A stretch of DNA of 61,984 nt from contig JAFLTV010000003.1 of assembly GCA_022509105.1 (NCBI GenBank), forward strand, positions 12,447-74,430, in the 5' to 3' direction. The notes beneath the pieces were generated by a model, which did not search any database, had not been told where the DNA came from, and was given only the letters and a program-made list of their open reading frames with translations. This stretch comes from Muribaculaceae bacterium (GTDB lineage: Bacteria > Bacteroidota > Bacteroidia > Bacteroidales > Muribaculaceae). The translations under genes were made by a program, and so were the position numbers. Each line of letters opens with the position of its first letter. Within the stretch, counting starts at the first letter, position 1. This document shows, in pieces, positions 45,383 to 54,800 of the stretch.

Positions 45383-46699
45383 ATGGCAAAAAAAGAATAT
45401 TTCCCCGGAATCGGGAAAATCAAATTCGAAGGCACTTCAAGCTACAATCCTCTCGCTTACCGTTATTATGATGCAGAACGTGTTGTTCTCGGCAAACCGA
45501 TGAAGGAATGGTTTAAATTCTCAATGGCATGGTGGCACACTCTCTGTGCCGAAGGCGGCGATCAGTTTGGAGGCGGAACAAAGAATTTCCCCTGGAATTG
45601 TGCCGCCGATCCTGTTGAGCGCGCTAAAGCCAAAGCTGACGCCGGGTTTGAATTCATGCAGAAAATTGGCATCGAATATTTCTGTTTCCACGATGTAGAC
45701 CTTGTGGATGAAGGCAACTCAATCGAAGAATACGAAAAAAACCTTAAAGAGGTGGTTGCTTATATCAAAGGCAAAATGGCTGAAACAGGCATCAAGAATC
45801 TTTGGGGCACCGCTAATGTGTTCGGCCATGCAAGATATATGAACGGAGCTGCCACCAATCCTGATTTCGACGTAGTGGCCCGTGCAGCCGTTCAACTCAA
45901 AAACGCCATCGATGCCACAATTGAGCTCGGAGGGCAGAACTATGTCTTCTGGGGCGGACGTGAAGGATATATGAGCCTGCTCAACACAGATCAGAAACGT
46001 GAAAAAGAACATCTTGCACGCATCCTCACAATGGCTCGCGATTATGCCCGCGCCAAAGGCTTTAAAGGCACCTTCCTTATCGAACCCAAACCTATGGAAC
46101 CGATGAAACATCAATATGATGTAGACACTGAGACCGTGATCGGCTTCCTGAAGGCCCATGGTCTTGAAAAAGACTTCAAGGTTAATATCGAGGTTAACCA
46201 TGCCACTCTCGCCGGCCACACATTCGAACATGAGCTCGCTGTTGCTGTGGATAACGGAATGCTCGGCTCGATTGACGCTAACCGCGGTGACTATCAAAAC
46301 GGCTGGGACACCGACCAGTTCCCCATCGACAATTATGAACTCACCCAGGCTATGATGCAGGTGATCCGCAACAACGGTCTCGGCAACGGAGGCACAAACT
46401 TCGATGCCAAAACCCGCAGAAACTCCACAGATCCGGAAGATATTTTCATCGCTCATATCGCCGGCATGGATGCTATGGCCAGGGCTCTTCTCAGTGCGGC
46501 CGACGTGCTCGAAAAATCTCCTTACAAGAAGATGATTGAAGAGAGATATGCTTCCTACGATTCCGGTAAGGGCAAAGAATTCGAAGAGGGGAAACTTACT
46601 CTCGAAGACCTTGTGAAATACGCTAAAGAGAATGGCGAGCCGAAACAGACTTCCGGCAAACAGGAACTCTATGAGGCTATTGTGAATATGTATGTATAA
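45383..46699 (+). CDS. xylA: Xylose isomerase
   Basis: XylA converts D-xylose to D-xylulose in the cytoplasm. The 438-aa length fits class II enzymes. Conserved active-site features are His103 and Asp106 in FCFHDVDL, the metal-binding [27 protein letters not shown] (as [12 protein letters not shown]), and [19 protein letters not shown]. It follows xylB after 71 nt, and a strong terminator lies after it, so the esterase-xylB-xylA unit ends here. Confidence 0.97.
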   Translation: MAKKEYFPGIGKIKFEGTSSYNPLAYRYYDAERVVLGKPMKEWFKFSMAWWHTLCAEGGDQFGGGTKNFPWNCAADPVERAKAKADAGFEFMQKIGIEYFCFHDVDLVDEGNSIEEYEKNLKEVVAYIKGKMAETGIKNLWGTANVFGHARYMNGAATNPDFDVVARAAVQLKNAIDATIELGGQNYVFWGGREGYMSLLNTDQKREKEHLARILTMARDYARAKGFKGTFLIEPKPMEPMKHQYDVDTETVIGFLKAHGLEKDFKVNIEVNHATLAGHTFEHELAVAVDNGMLGSIDANRGDYQNGWDTDQFPIDNYELTQAMMQVIRNNGLGNGGTNFDAKTRRNSTDPEDIFIAHIAGMDAMARALLSAADVLEKSPYKKMIEERYASYDSGKGKEFEEGKLTLEDLVKYAKENGEPKQTSGKQELYEAIVNMYV

Positions 46700-46725
46700 T
46701 ATTTCCCTTTTTACATCGTAATTTA

Positions 46726-46771
46726 ATCAGTTGGATGATTGTTTATTGACAATCATCCACTGATATTTTTT
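46726..46771 (+). terminator. Strong terminator after xylA
   Basis: Arms ATCAG..TGGATGATTGT (46726-46742) and ACAATCATCCACTGAT (46749-46764) pair with one bulged base and a 6-nt loop, followed by a run of T (46766-46771). It separates xylA from xylE, so xylE may need its own promoter or read-through. Confidence 0.85.
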
Positions 46772-46827
46772 CTTAAATTTTGCTCGAAGAGCATCTTTGA
46801 ACACTTTTAACCTAATCTATAGACATA

Positions 46828-48336
46828 ATGAAAGAAAAAGAAACCGGGAGCAAAAGCTATCTTTTTATGATAGTTCTTGTGGCCGTCTTCGGAGGCCTTC
46901 TTTTCGGATATGACACCGCCGTAATTTCAGGAGCTGAAAAAGGACTGCAAGCATTTTTTCTTGGAGCCAAGGATTTTGTTTACACCGACGTGATTCATGG
47001 CATCACCTCTTCGAGCGCTCTTATTGGCTGTATAATCGGCAGTGCTCTTTCAGGCCTGTGTGCCTCAGGCTTGGGCAGGAAAAGAAGTCTGTTTGTGGCA
47101 GGCATTTTGTTCCTGGTGTCGGCTTTAGGATCTTTTTGGCCGGAATTCATGCTATGGGAAAAAGGAATTCCACACATCGGCACTCTTATCGTTTTCAACA
47201 TCTATCGTGTAATCGGTGGCGTAGGAGTGGGTCTTGCCTCGGCAATCTGCCCTATGTATATTGCGGAAGTTTCCCCGGCTGAAATAAGAGGTAAACTTGT
47301 GTCATGGAACCAGTTTGCCATCATATTCGGACAATTGGCCGTATATTTCGTAAATTTCCTGATCCTTGGCGAACACACCAATCCTATTATAGAAAAAATC
47401 GGAGAAACAGTCTATCAGGTCAGTTCAACCTCCGACCAATGGACAATCCAGACAGGATGGAGATACATGTTCGGAAGCGAAGCCTTTGTGGCAGGCCTAT
47501 TCTCGGTGCTTGTATGCTTTGTGCCTGAATCTCCGCGTTATCTCGCATTGAAAGGCAGAGACAGTCAGGCCCTGTCAATACTTGAAAAAATCAACGGAGT
47601 CTCCAAGGGCAAAGCCATCCTTCAGAATGTGAAAGACACTCTTATAGAAGATAAGGGTAAACTTCTCTCTTTCGGAATCCTCGTGATTTTTATCGGAGTG
47701 ATGTTGTCTGTGTTCCAGCAGGCTGTCGGCATCAATGCCGTTCTTTATTTTGCTCCCCGAATTTTCGACTCCATGGGCATGGGTAATCCTATGGTGCAGA
47801 CCGTAATCATGGGTATAGTAAACATCCTCTTTACTCTCGTGGCTATCTTCACGGTCGAGAAACTTGGACGCAAACCGCTTCTCATTTACGGTTCGGCAGG
47901 TATGGCGATCGGCGCTTTAGGCGTGGCTTTCTCCAATATAGTTTCTGTCAGTCCGATAGTGCCGGTGATGAGCATAATGGTTTATTCGGCATGCTTCATG
48001 TTCTCATGGGGGCCGATCTGCTGGGTGCTTATCTCTGAAATTTTCCCCAACACTATCAGAAGCGGGGCTGTGGCAATAGCTGTCGCCTTCCAATGGATTT
48101 TCAATTTCATAGTATCCTCCACCTTTGTCCCGCTATACAACATGTCGATGGGCGATATGGGCGAAAGCTTCGGCCATTTCTTCGTTTATGCCCTCTATGG
48201 CACAATATGCGTGGCAGCTGCTTTCTTTGTTTCAAGAATGGTGCCCGAAACCAAAGGCAAATCTCTGGAAGAGATCACCAAGCTCTGGGAGAAGAGAGAA
48301 AAGAAAGAAGCCTCCAAGGAATTGGCAACGGAATAA
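46828..48336 (+). CDS. xylE: D-xylose:H+ symporter of the sugar-porter MFS family
   Basis: The 502-aa inner-membrane protein has 12 predicted helices and the sugar-porter signatures GFDTAVISG-type (GYDTAVISGAEKGL), a CPMYIAEVSPAEIRGKLVSW stretch, a PESPRYLA loop, and FTVEKLGRKPL. It imports D-xylose with protons in E. coli-like XylE. A terminator lies between it and xylA. The downstream alpha/beta-hydrolase gene is convergent. Confidence 0.93.
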   Translation: MKEKETGSKSYLFMIVLVAVFGGLLFGYDTAVISGAEKGLQAFFLGAKDFVYTDVIHGITSSSALIGCIIGSALSGLCASGLGRKRSLFVAGILFLVSALGSFWPEFMLWEKGIPHIGTLIVFNIYRVIGGVGVGLASAICPMYIAEVSPAEIRGKLVSWNQFAIIFGQLAVYFVNFLILGEHTNPIIEKIGETVYQVSSTSDQWTIQTGWRYMFGSEAFVAGLFSVLVCFVPESPRYLALKGRDSQALSILEKINGVSKGKAILQNVKDTLIEDKGKLLSFGILVIFIGVMLSVFQQAVGINAVLYFAPRIFDSMGMGNPMVQTVIMGIVNILFTLVAIFTVEKLGRKPLLIYGSAGMAIGALGVAFSNIVSVSPIVPVMSIMVYSACFMFSWGPICWVLISEIFPNTIRSGAVAIAVAFQWIFNFIVSSTFVPLYNMSMGDMGESFGHFFVYALYGTICVAAAFFVSRMVPETKGKSLEEITKLWEKREKKEASKELATE

Positions 48337-48358
48337 ACCCGGCGTTGAATGGAGCCTT

Positions 48359-48387
48359 TTCTCTCTGAACAATATGGGAAGAGAGAA
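48359..48387. terminator. Hairpin between convergent genes
   Basis: TTCTCTCT (48359-48366) and AGAGAGAA (48380-48387) form an 8-bp stem with a 13-nt loop between the xylE stop and the convergent hydrolase stop. T runs on both sides are short, so it is a weak bidirectional terminator candidate. Confidence 0.5.
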
Positions 48388-48388
48388 T

Positions 48389-49177
48389 TTAAGGCTTGAG
48401 GATTTGGCGTATGTGGTTTTTGAGGATATGATAGGCCGGGGCGTGCATGGCGCCATGGTCATAACCGTCGAGCTCGTAGATATAGACGTAAGGATGGCCG
48501 TTTAGCTTCAACATCCGATACATATATGCGTTTTCTTCATATCGGCCGTAAAGCTCCATTTCTCGATCGCCCGTGATTATGACATAAGGCGGGGCATCTT
48601 TACGGATATGAAACAACGGTGCATATTCATCGATAGTCGGGGTCAGTTCTGATATTCCCTGTTTCTGACGCTGGGCAAAATGTGTGATCACCTGGCCGCT
48701 GAAAGGAATCAGCCCGGCCAGGTCATCTGCATTTTTACCATATTTCTGAAGCCATTTCTTATCAAGGCCGATCATGCTTGTCAGATATCCTCCGGCAGAA
48801 TGACCGGAAACAAATAATTTCGAAGGATCTCCACCCAGACTTTCGGCATTATCCATGGTCCAGGCCACAACTGCGGCGGCATCGTCAATGCATTCATCGA
48901 GAGTGGCTGAAGGCATCAGCCGGTAAGATGGGGCAATAACCACATATTCGCCGGTCATAAGCTGTTCCGGAAGGAATTTTTCTCCTCCCGTGAGGCCTCC
49001 TCCATGAAACCAGACTATCACAGGGAGGTTGGCAGTTGTGTCGTCGGGATGATATATATCCATCTTGTTGCGGAGGTCAGGCCCATAAGAAAGATCTTTA
49101 TCAACAGTGAAGTTCCGGGCATGACACAGAGAGGCCACCATCAATGCGGCAAACAGAAGAAACGATTTTTTTATCAT
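48389..49177 (-). CDS. Exported alpha/beta-hydrolase (esterase/lipase-like)
   Basis: The 262-aa protein has a signal peptide (MIKKSFLLFAALMVASLCHA) and a HSL/carboxylesterase-type fold. The oxyanion motif HGGG is near residue 56, nucleophile GHSAGGY carries its Ser near residue 129, and catalytic His is in YDHGAMH. This is a second, differently built esterase beside the xylose genes. It may deacylate xylo-oligosaccharides or feruloyl groups, which is inference from context. It is transcribed toward xylE. Confidence 0.85.
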   Translation of the reverse strand: MIKKSFLLFAALMVASLCHARNFTVDKDLSYGPDLRNKMDIYHPDDTTANLPVIVWFHGGGLTGGEKFLPEQLMTGEYVVIAPSYRLMPSATLDECIDDAAAVVAWTMDNAESLGGDPSKLFVSGHSAGGYLTSMIGLDKKWLQKYGKNADDLAGLIPFSGQVITHFAQRQKQGISELTPTIDEYAPLFHIRKDAPPYVIITGDREMELYGRYEENAYMYRMLKLNGHPYVYIYELDGYDHGAMHAPAYHILKNHIRQILKP

Positions 49178-49290
49178 GGCAGTCTTTTTAAAAGGTCTTC
49201 GCCAAAGATTGTAACAATCCTTGCAATCAAGCGAATATCAATAAGATAAAAGAGGGTTAAGGCTACAAAGTTAAAAATAAAATTTGATAG

Positions 49291-49322
49291 TTTGCCCTTT
49301 CGCGTTAATAGTGTTAATTTTG
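49291..49322 (+). promoter_or_regulatory. Bacteroidota promoter for the PCMD-like gene
   Basis: TTTG (49291-49294), 20 nt, TAATTTTG (49315-49322) is a full consensus match. The start codon at 49350 lies 27 nt after it, so the longer frame that begins at 49284 is excluded. Confidence 0.8.
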
Positions 49323-49349
49323 CATATTATTTTAGGGAAAAAGACAATC

Positions 49350-50306
49350 ATGAATATTTTGAGGATACCCATATTAGCCACACTTATAGGAATAATCGCA
49401 AGCTCATCATTGGCTTTGAGGCTTGAGCCGATACCGTATGGAGATTTTTCAAAATGGAAAAAAAGAGAGATTACGGAATCGAAGATTATTGGTGGAAATA
49501 AAAAGACCTTATACGAAATAGCGCCCGAAGGCACCATCACCGGGAATCAGGCATATTCCAACCAGGGAGGCTCGCCATGGGCCACAAGCAACGTCTATGC
49601 CAAGGTGATGGGAGTTGTCAAAGGTTCATGCACTGTCGAACCGGCGCAACATAACGGCAATAAATGCGCGAAGCTTTCCGCAAAAATGGAAGAAGTGAAA
49701 GCCCTCGGGATTGTAAATATGGATGTGATGGTGGCCGGAACTATCTTCTTAGGCCGGATTTATGAGCCGATAACCTCGCCGAAAGGGCCTTTCTCTAAAA
49801 TGGAGATGGGAATTCCTTATACTAAACGCCCAAAAGCTTTGGTGTTTGATTATCAAGTGGTGATGCCCAACTCAAATACGAAGGTGAAATCAACAGGATT
49901 GAGCTCGAAGAAAACAATCCAGGGAAGGGATAACGCCGAAGTCTACGTCTTGCTCCAGAAACGCTGGGAGGAAAACGGAAAGATCTATGCAAAGAGAGTA
50001 GGCACAGGACGAGAACGCTATAACAAATCGATACCTTGGACCACTGGCCATCAGCTTCCGATTCATTATGGCGATATCACCAAACAATCTTTTTACAAAC
50101 CCTATATGGGATTGCTGAATGGCGACAAAGCCTATTATGCAAAGAATTCGAAAGGCAAACTTGTGAAGGTGGAGGAAGTAGGATGGGCAGACGCAGATGA
50201 AACTCCCACTCATGTGCTTGTGATGGCTTCATCCTCCTGCGGCGAACCTTACGTAGGAACGGAGGGCCTGACTCTTTACATTGACAATATTTCTTTCGGG
50301 TTTTAG
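49350..50306 (+). CDS. PCMD-domain-like exported protein
   Basis: This 318-aa exported protein (signal peptide MNILRIPILATLIGIIASSSLAL) has a beta-rich layout. Features seen in the putative carbohydrate-metabolism domain are GGSPWATSNVYAKVMG near the start, the Phe-Asp-Tyr strand ALVFDYQVVMP, and a final LTLYIDNISFGF. PCMD proteins are surface or periplasmic glycan-related proteins of unknown action. No catalytic residues can be picked out. It has its own promoter and does not clearly belong to the xylose genes. Confidence 0.65.
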   Translation: MNILRIPILATLIGIIASSSLALRLEPIPYGDFSKWKKREITESKIIGGNKKTLYEIAPEGTITGNQAYSNQGGSPWATSNVYAKVMGVVKGSCTVEPAQHNGNKCAKLSAKMEEVKALGIVNMDVMVAGTIFLGRIYEPITSPKGPFSKMEMGIPYTKRPKALVFDYQVVMPNSNTKVKSTGLSSKKTIQGRDNAEVYVLLQKRWEENGKIYAKRVGTGRERYNKSIPWTTGHQLPIHYGDITKQSFYKPYMGLLNGDKAYYAKNSKGKLVKVEEVGWADADETPTHVLVMASSSCGEPYVGTEGLTLYIDNISFGF

Positions 50307-50419
50307 AGCCTCATTTCCGGATTCAGCAGCCTCCGGGAGAGATGATATAAAAATAAACATATAGGGAATTTCGTTTAACTAAATGATTTAATTGTTTGAT
50401 TAAAAACATTCAACCGACG

Positions 50420-51172
50420 ATGAAATTAGCAATCATAGGCCATGGAAGGATGGGGAAATTGATAGAGGAAGTGGCAAGAAGCCGCCATCTTGAAATCAGC
50501 TGTATCATAGACATAGACAACATAGAAGACTTCAACAGCAAGCAATTTCGGGAGTCGGATGTGGCCATACAGTTTACTCGACCTGATGCCGCCGTAGGTG
50601 GTATCATGGCTTGTTTTGCGGCAAAGGTGCCCGTTGTGGTAGGCACAACAGGTTGGAACGATTCCCTTCCGGCCATAAAAGATATGGCCGAACGAGGTGA
50701 AGGCACAATTCTATATTCATCCAATTTTTCAATCGGCATGAATATTTTCATGGCTCTCAACCGGTATATGACCCGCATAATGGATGGCTTTGAAACCTAC
50801 ACTCCTTCTCTCACTGAAATCCATCATGTGCATAAGCTTGATCATCCGTCGGGCACTGCTGTAACTCTTGCCGAACAGCTGACTGCTATTTCATCGCGTT
50901 TCAAAAGATGGATAGAAAAAGAATTCGGCGAGAAACCGGATGAAGGCGTGTTGCCGGTGTATCACCGACGTGAAGGAGAAGTGCCGGGGATTCACACTGT
51001 CACCTGGGAATCTGAATGTGACTCAATTATCATGACCCATGATGCCAAAAACCGCCTTGGCTTCGCGCGTGGTGCTGTCAGCGCCGCCCAATGGCTTGCC
51101 GGAAAGAAGGGGTTCTTCACAATCGGAGATTTCCTTTCCGACGTGACAGCCACCACAGGCATCTTTGAATAA
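50420..51172 (+). CDS. dapB: 4-hydroxy-tetrahydrodipicolinate reductase
   Basis: DapB catalyses an NAD(P)H-dependent step of diaminopimelate and lysine synthesis. The ATG at 50420 gives a 250-aa protein that opens with the nucleotide-binding loop IGHGRMGKLI. The upstream eight codons to 50396 are not conserved. The catalytic segment EIHHVHKLDHPSGTA matches the family's HHxxKxDxPSGTA. It starts 114 nt after the PCMD-like gene and precedes lepB by 20 nt. Confidence 0.95.
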   Translation: MKLAIIGHGRMGKLIEEVARSRHLEISCIIDIDNIEDFNSKQFRESDVAIQFTRPDAAVGGIMACFAAKVPVVVGTTGWNDSLPAIKDMAERGEGTILYSSNFSIGMNIFMALNRYMTRIMDGFETYTPSLTEIHHVHKLDHPSGTAVTLAEQLTAISSRFKRWIEKEFGEKPDEGVLPVYHRREGEVPGIHTVTWESECDSIIMTHDAKNRLGFARGAVSAAQWLAGKKGFFTIGDFLSDVTATTGIFE

Positions 51173-51192
51173 TCAGTTAGAAAAGACAGGAA

Positions 51193-52671
51193 ATGACAAC
51201 TGATAAACAACCCGAAATAACAGATAAAAATCCGCCTAAAGAAGAAAATAGAGGCTCCAAGACTTTTAAAGAAAGAATCCGGGGGGTTAAAACCACTCGC
51301 TGGATAAGGTTCGGAATAGTCTCGCTGCTCTTTTTCCTATGGGTCATCTGGATGGGCAATCCGTGGCTTGCGTTAATCTGGCTCCTGCTTGTAGACATTT
51401 ATATCACTTCCTATATACCCTGGAATTGGTGGAAAAAGAGCCCCAATCAAACGACTCGAACCGTAATGGGCTGGGTCGATGCCATAGTCTATGCCCTGAT
51501 TCTGGTCTATATTATTTTCGCTTTTATCGGACAGAACTATAAGATTCCCTCTTCAAGTCTGGAGAAATCCTTGCTTGTAGGCGACTATCTGTGGGTGAAC
51601 AAATATCTCTACGGACCGCGAGTGCCTCAGACACCGTTACACTTCCCTCTGGCGCAACATACAATGCCGATAATCGAGACCAAGAGCTATATAGAATATC
51701 CTCAATTAGACTATCATCGTTTGCCCGGCTTAAGAGATATCAAACGCGGAGACATAGTTGTGTTCAACTATCCGCAGGGCGACACTGTGGCTCTTAAAAT
51801 CCAGAATCCCGACTATTATCAGATCAGCTATGATCTCAAGAAAAACGGGATAGCAAATCCAAGGGCATACATGGAGGCGCATCCGGAACTGTTCGGAGAG
51901 ATAGTGTGGCGGCCCGTCGACCGCCGCGAGAATTATGTGAAGCGTGCCATAGGCTTGCCCGGAGAGAGACTTATGATCAGGAATGATTCAGTGTTTATAA
52001 ACGGCAAACCGATAGCGGAGCCGGATCATATACAGTTTAATTATCTGATTCCGGTGAGCGGCCGCATCTCTCTTGAAAAATGGCAGGAGATAGGGGTCAG
52101 AGCCGAAGACCATGGTATAGAACCCTTTGAAGATCCCACAACCGGCGTTGCCTTCTATAATGTGCCTCTCACTTATGAGATGAAGAAGACTGTAGAGGGA
52201 TGGAAAGAGGTGAACGGTCCTTTGATTAGAGAAGGAGAATCCGGGCTCTTCGACACCTCGTCGGGCATATTCCCTTTGGGCAACGATTACGGTTGGAGCC
52301 GTCCCGATATGGGCGAATTCTGGATACCTCAAAGGGGAAAGACACTCCATCTCACTCTCGATAACCTTCCCGTCTATGAGAGGGCGATCAAAGTGTATGA
52401 AGGGAACGACCTCGAAGTGAAAGACGACAAGATATATATCAACGGGGAGCCAAACGAATACTACACCTTCAAGCTGGATTACTACTGGATGATGGGTGAT
52501 AACCGCGACCGTTCAGCAGATTCCCGCTACTGGGGCTTTGTGCCGGAAGATCACATAGTGGGTTCTCCGATGTTTGTGATAGCATCATTTGATGAAGAAA
52601 GAGGTCTTTTCGACGGAAAAATCCGATGGAACCGAATCCTCAAGGATGCCAATCCCGACAACAAATGGTGA
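51193..52671 (+). CDS. lepB: Signal peptidase I
   Basis: LepB removes signal peptides at the inner membrane. The 492-aa protein is larger than E. coli LepB, with hydrophobic segments around residues 38-58 and 62-78 and an extra one near 95-112. Catalytic Ser122 lies in PSSSLEKSLLVGD and the general base Lys250 in YVKRAIGLPGE. Box D/E is MMGDNRDRSADSRYWGFVPEDHIVG. A large insertion lies between the catalytic Lys and the box at ~400-430. It follows dapB and overlaps the WbqC gene by 7 nt. Confidence 0.95.
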   Translation: MTTDKQPEITDKNPPKEENRGSKTFKERIRGVKTTRWIRFGIVSLLFFLWVIWMGNPWLALIWLLLVDIYITSYIPWNWWKKSPNQTTRTVMGWVDAIVYALILVYIIFAFIGQNYKIPSSSLEKSLLVGDYLWVNKYLYGPRVPQTPLHFPLAQHTMPIIETKSYIEYPQLDYHRLPGLRDIKRGDIVVFNYPQGDTVALKIQNPDYYQISYDLKKNGIANPRAYMEAHPELFGEIVWRPVDRRENYVKRAIGLPGERLMIRNDSVFINGKPIAEPDHIQFNYLIPVSGRISLEKWQEIGVRAEDHGIEPFEDPTTGVAFYNVPLTYEMKKTVEGWKEVNGPLIREGESGLFDTSSGIFPLGNDYGWSRPDMGEFWIPQRGKTLHLTLDNLPVYERAIKVYEGNDLEVKDDKIYINGEPNEYYTFKLDYYWMMGDNRDRSADSRYWGFVPEDHIVGSPMFVIASFDEERGLFDGKIRWNRILKDANPDNKW

Positions 52672-53261
52672 GCTTTCCTCCCTATCTGCCGGCCTCGATA
52701 TGGTATGCCGAATGGCTGAGGGCCCTTGTAGGAAAAGCAACGGAAGCTGATGCCATAATCAGAGCCAACGAGACTATGGGCAACACCCGCGACTTTGCAA
52801 GAACACTCATAACGGAAACCGGAGGCAGGGATTTGATGCTCACAGTGGCTGTCGAAGGAGGAGGGCGTCAGCTTAGAAATGCAGGCAAGATAGAAAGCAT
52901 CATGCTTTCCGAACATGGCAACTGGAGAAAGAACCATAGCTCCGCAATTGAAGCCGCTTACGGGAAATATCCCTACTATCAATATTATGCCCCGGAGCTG
53001 AAGGAAATTTATTCCGACCTTTCGATTGGAAGTCTGAAAGAATTGAATCAACGGTTTCATCTCATTGTTGTGAAACTTTTAGCCGGAAATCTTGATATAA
53101 ATGAATTTAAACTTTTAGAAAAAAACTCCATCATAATAGAGAGAGGAAAAGAGTTGGCAAGAGAAATAAACCCGGAAATTTCCATCATATCCTCATTGAT
53201 GAAATATGGTCCGGAGACTATAACCGGAATTTTTGCGTTAAGAAATAATAGCAGACAGTAA
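52665..53261 (+). CDS. WbqC-family protein
   Basis: The 198-aa protein starts at the ATG at 52665, overlapping lepB by 7 nt. A longer frame to 52626 lies inside lepB and is not credible. The N-terminal motif FPPYLPASIWYAEWL and later HGNWRKNHSSAIEAAYGKYPYYQYY are characteristic of WbqC, a family of unknown chemistry sometimes found in surface-glycan clusters. LepB followed by WbqC is a recurrent pair in Bacteroidales. No signal peptide is seen. Confidence 0.9.
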   Translation: MVSFPPYLPASIWYAEWLRALVGKATEADAIIRANETMGNTRDFARTLITETGGRDLMLTVAVEGGGRQLRNAGKIESIMLSEHGNWRKNHSSAIEAAYGKYPYYQYYAPELKEIYSDLSIGSLKELNQRFHLIVVKLLAGNLDINEFKLLEKNSIIIERGKELAREINPEISIISSLMKYGPETITGIFALRNNSRQ

Positions 53262-53298
53262 GTTTACAAAAATCGGGGAAAAAGCCCTAATACTATTA

Positions 53299-53949
53299 AT
53301 GAATCCGCATACATTATTGAGACATATAACCCTTCTGATAGTTCTCCTTGGTGGCTGCATTACGGCAAATGCGGAGAAAACCGATGTGTCTAACCTGCCC
53401 CTTAATCCGGAAGTGAAAGTCAAGGCCTACGTAGGTTATTACCGTTTTGTAGACGAATATGGCGATTCTGTGAGAATGACCATTATCCGGGATTTATATG
53501 TCTATCCTCCGATGAAATTCAAAGACAAGAAACAGGAGGAGTTCTATTGGCGCACAGTTAGAGATGTGAGGAAGACATTACCCTATGCTAAACTTGCTTT
53601 CTCTACGCTTTGCGAGACGTATGAATACATCCAGACCATCCCCGACAAGAAAGTGAGAGAACAACACCTCAAACAGCTTGAGAAGGATATATTCGAGCAA
53701 TATAAGCCTGTGGTTAAGACTATGACCAAAGGCCAGGGGAAAATACTCTTGAAACTGATCAATCGGGAAACCGACCAGAGTTCTTATAATATCGTAAAAG
53801 CATTCTTAGGTTCATTCAGGGCCGGTTTCTGGCAAACCTTCGGACGCTTTTTCGGAATGAACATGAAGATGAGTTTCAAGCCCGATGACAATGAAGAAGA
53901 TGCTATAATCGACCGCATAGCCAATCTCATAGAACAAGGAGGCCTTTAA
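53299..53949 (+). CDS. DUF4294 exported protein
   Basis: The 216-aa exported protein has a signal peptide (MNPHTLLRHITLLIVLLGGC ...) and the diagnostic segment IRDLYVYPPMKFKDKKQEEFYWRTVRDVRKTLPYAKLA, typical of DUF4294. The function is unknown. It follows the WbqC gene by 37 nt, likely as the last gene of the dapB-lepB-WbqC run. The stop codon lies inside the left arm of a terminator. Confidence 0.85.
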   Translation: MNPHTLLRHITLLIVLLGGCITANAEKTDVSNLPLNPEVKVKAYVGYYRFVDEYGDSVRMTIIRDLYVYPPMKFKDKKQEEFYWRTVRDVRKTLPYAKLAFSTLCETYEYIQTIPDKKVREQHLKQLEKDIFEQYKPVVKTMTKGQGKILLKLINRETDQSSYNIVKAFLGSFRAGFWQTFGRFFGMNMKMSFKPDDNEEDAIIDRIANLIEQGGL

Positions 53950-53965
53950 AAAGCCTCCTTGTTCT
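53931..53965 (+). terminator. Terminator overlapping the DUF4294 stop
   Basis: AGAACAAGGAGGC (53931-53943) pairs perfectly with GCCTCCTTGTTCT (53953-53965). The stop TAA at 53947-53949 is in the 9-nt loop and the last five codons form the left arm. A T-rich TTTCTC follows. Confidence 0.8.
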
Positions 53966-54010
53966 TTCTCGTAATCCTGATGTGATATAATATTCTTTAC
54001 GGCTTCAGCT

Positions 54011-54295
54011 TTAGTTTGCCGGAGTGTTGTTCGGCATGCTGTCTTCCACAGTCACAGTCGGAAGGGTTTCATCGATCACAGGAGCCTGGTCTGCGGGAAG
54101 CACCTGTTCCACCACTTGAGGTTCCGGCTCTTTGTTTCGATCTTTGTAAGACCAATCTATGAAAAACCAGATAATGATTCCGGCAAGAACAAGTCCGCCA
54201 ATGATATAGAGCCACCAGTTGTTGTTCCTTATCGGATGTGCAAACGGATCCTGATCTTGATTCTGATCCTGATTGAGGTTATTGTTGTCAGCCAT
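54011..54295 (-). CDS. Small single-pass membrane protein
   Basis: The 94-aa protein has an Asn/Gln/Asp-rich N-terminus (MADNNNLNQDQNQDQD), one membrane helix at ~28-48 (WWLYIIGGLVLAGIIIWFF), a charged KDRNKEP stretch, and a polar C-terminal tail. No family is recognised. It lies alone between the DUF4294 terminator and the DUF3861 pair and shares the minus strand with the latter. Confidence 0.65.
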   Translation of the reverse strand: MADNNNLNQDQNQDQDPFAHPIRNNNWWLYIIGGLVLAGIIIWFFIDWSYKDRNKEPEPQVVEQVLPADQAPVIDETLPTVTVEDSMPNNTPAN

Positions 54296-54418
54296 GATTA
54301 GTGGTTTTTAGGGTTATTAGTTTCTTGTTATTAAAATCTCTTTATTTATCTTAACACACAAACCCTTAAACTTGTTTACCCTCCATAAAGTAAAATACTC
54401 CCCCGTTCCCCCAAAAAT

Positions 54419-54449
54419 AGAGCGTGCCAATTATGTTTTGACACGCTCT
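54419..54449 (-). terminator. Terminator after the DUF3861 genes
   Basis: On the minus strand AGAGCGTGTCA and TGGCACGCTCT form an 11-bp stem with one G-T pair and a 9-nt loop, followed by ATTTTT. It lies 22 nt after the stop of the nearer DUF3861 gene. Confidence 0.8.
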
Positions 54450-54470
54450 CTCAGTTTTATTGATAATTAT

Positions 54471-54776
54471 TTATTTTTCGTTGGCATTAGCCTGAGCCTT
54501 GAGGGCATCCTTAAATTCTTTGAATTTCGGTGCGAAAGCCTTGATTGCTTCGTTTTCAGGATATTTCTTCATCGCATGGTGGAGAAGACGCACGCCGCAA
54601 ACGAGTTGTTTAGCATGTTTTTCTGTGATGTTTCCAACAGCCACAGCTTTTTCAACGAGATGAGCGAGGTCATGATGGCCACCGAAGTTGAAGCAGAAAT
54701 CATCTTTCACTTTATTGTTTTCCACTTCGCATACCTGGAAATGGTATGAACGTTTGGGTTTATTTTCAGAATTCAT
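54471..54776 (-). CDS. DUF3861-family protein, copy 2
   Basis: This 101-aa protein is a paralogue of the next gene upstream. Shared core: SYHFxVxEVE, FGGHHDL, VEKAVAVGNITEKHAKQLVCGVRLLHH and KKYPENE. Members of DUF3861 are small proteins of unknown role. One Cys is kept in LVCGVRLLHH, but the Cys-rich ends of the other copy are missing. The two genes are 24 nt apart on the same strand and end in a common terminator. Confidence 0.8.
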   Translation of the reverse strand: MNSENKPKRSYHFQVCEVENNKVKDDFCFNFGGHHDLAHLVEKAVAVGNITEKHAKQLVCGVRLLHHAMKKYPENEAIKAFAPKFKEFKDALKAQANANEK

Positions 54777-54800
54777 AGTAATCGGTTTTTGAAGGTTGGA

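Noticed and set aside
46784..46794. GCTCGAAGAGC upstream of xylE as a regulator site
   Set aside because: It is a 4-bp stem only and expected by chance in this length.
51541..51570. LepB with degenerate PSGSM box
   Set aside because: PSSSLEKSLL still positions the catalytic Ser122, and Lys250 and the GDNRDRSADSRYWG box are intact.
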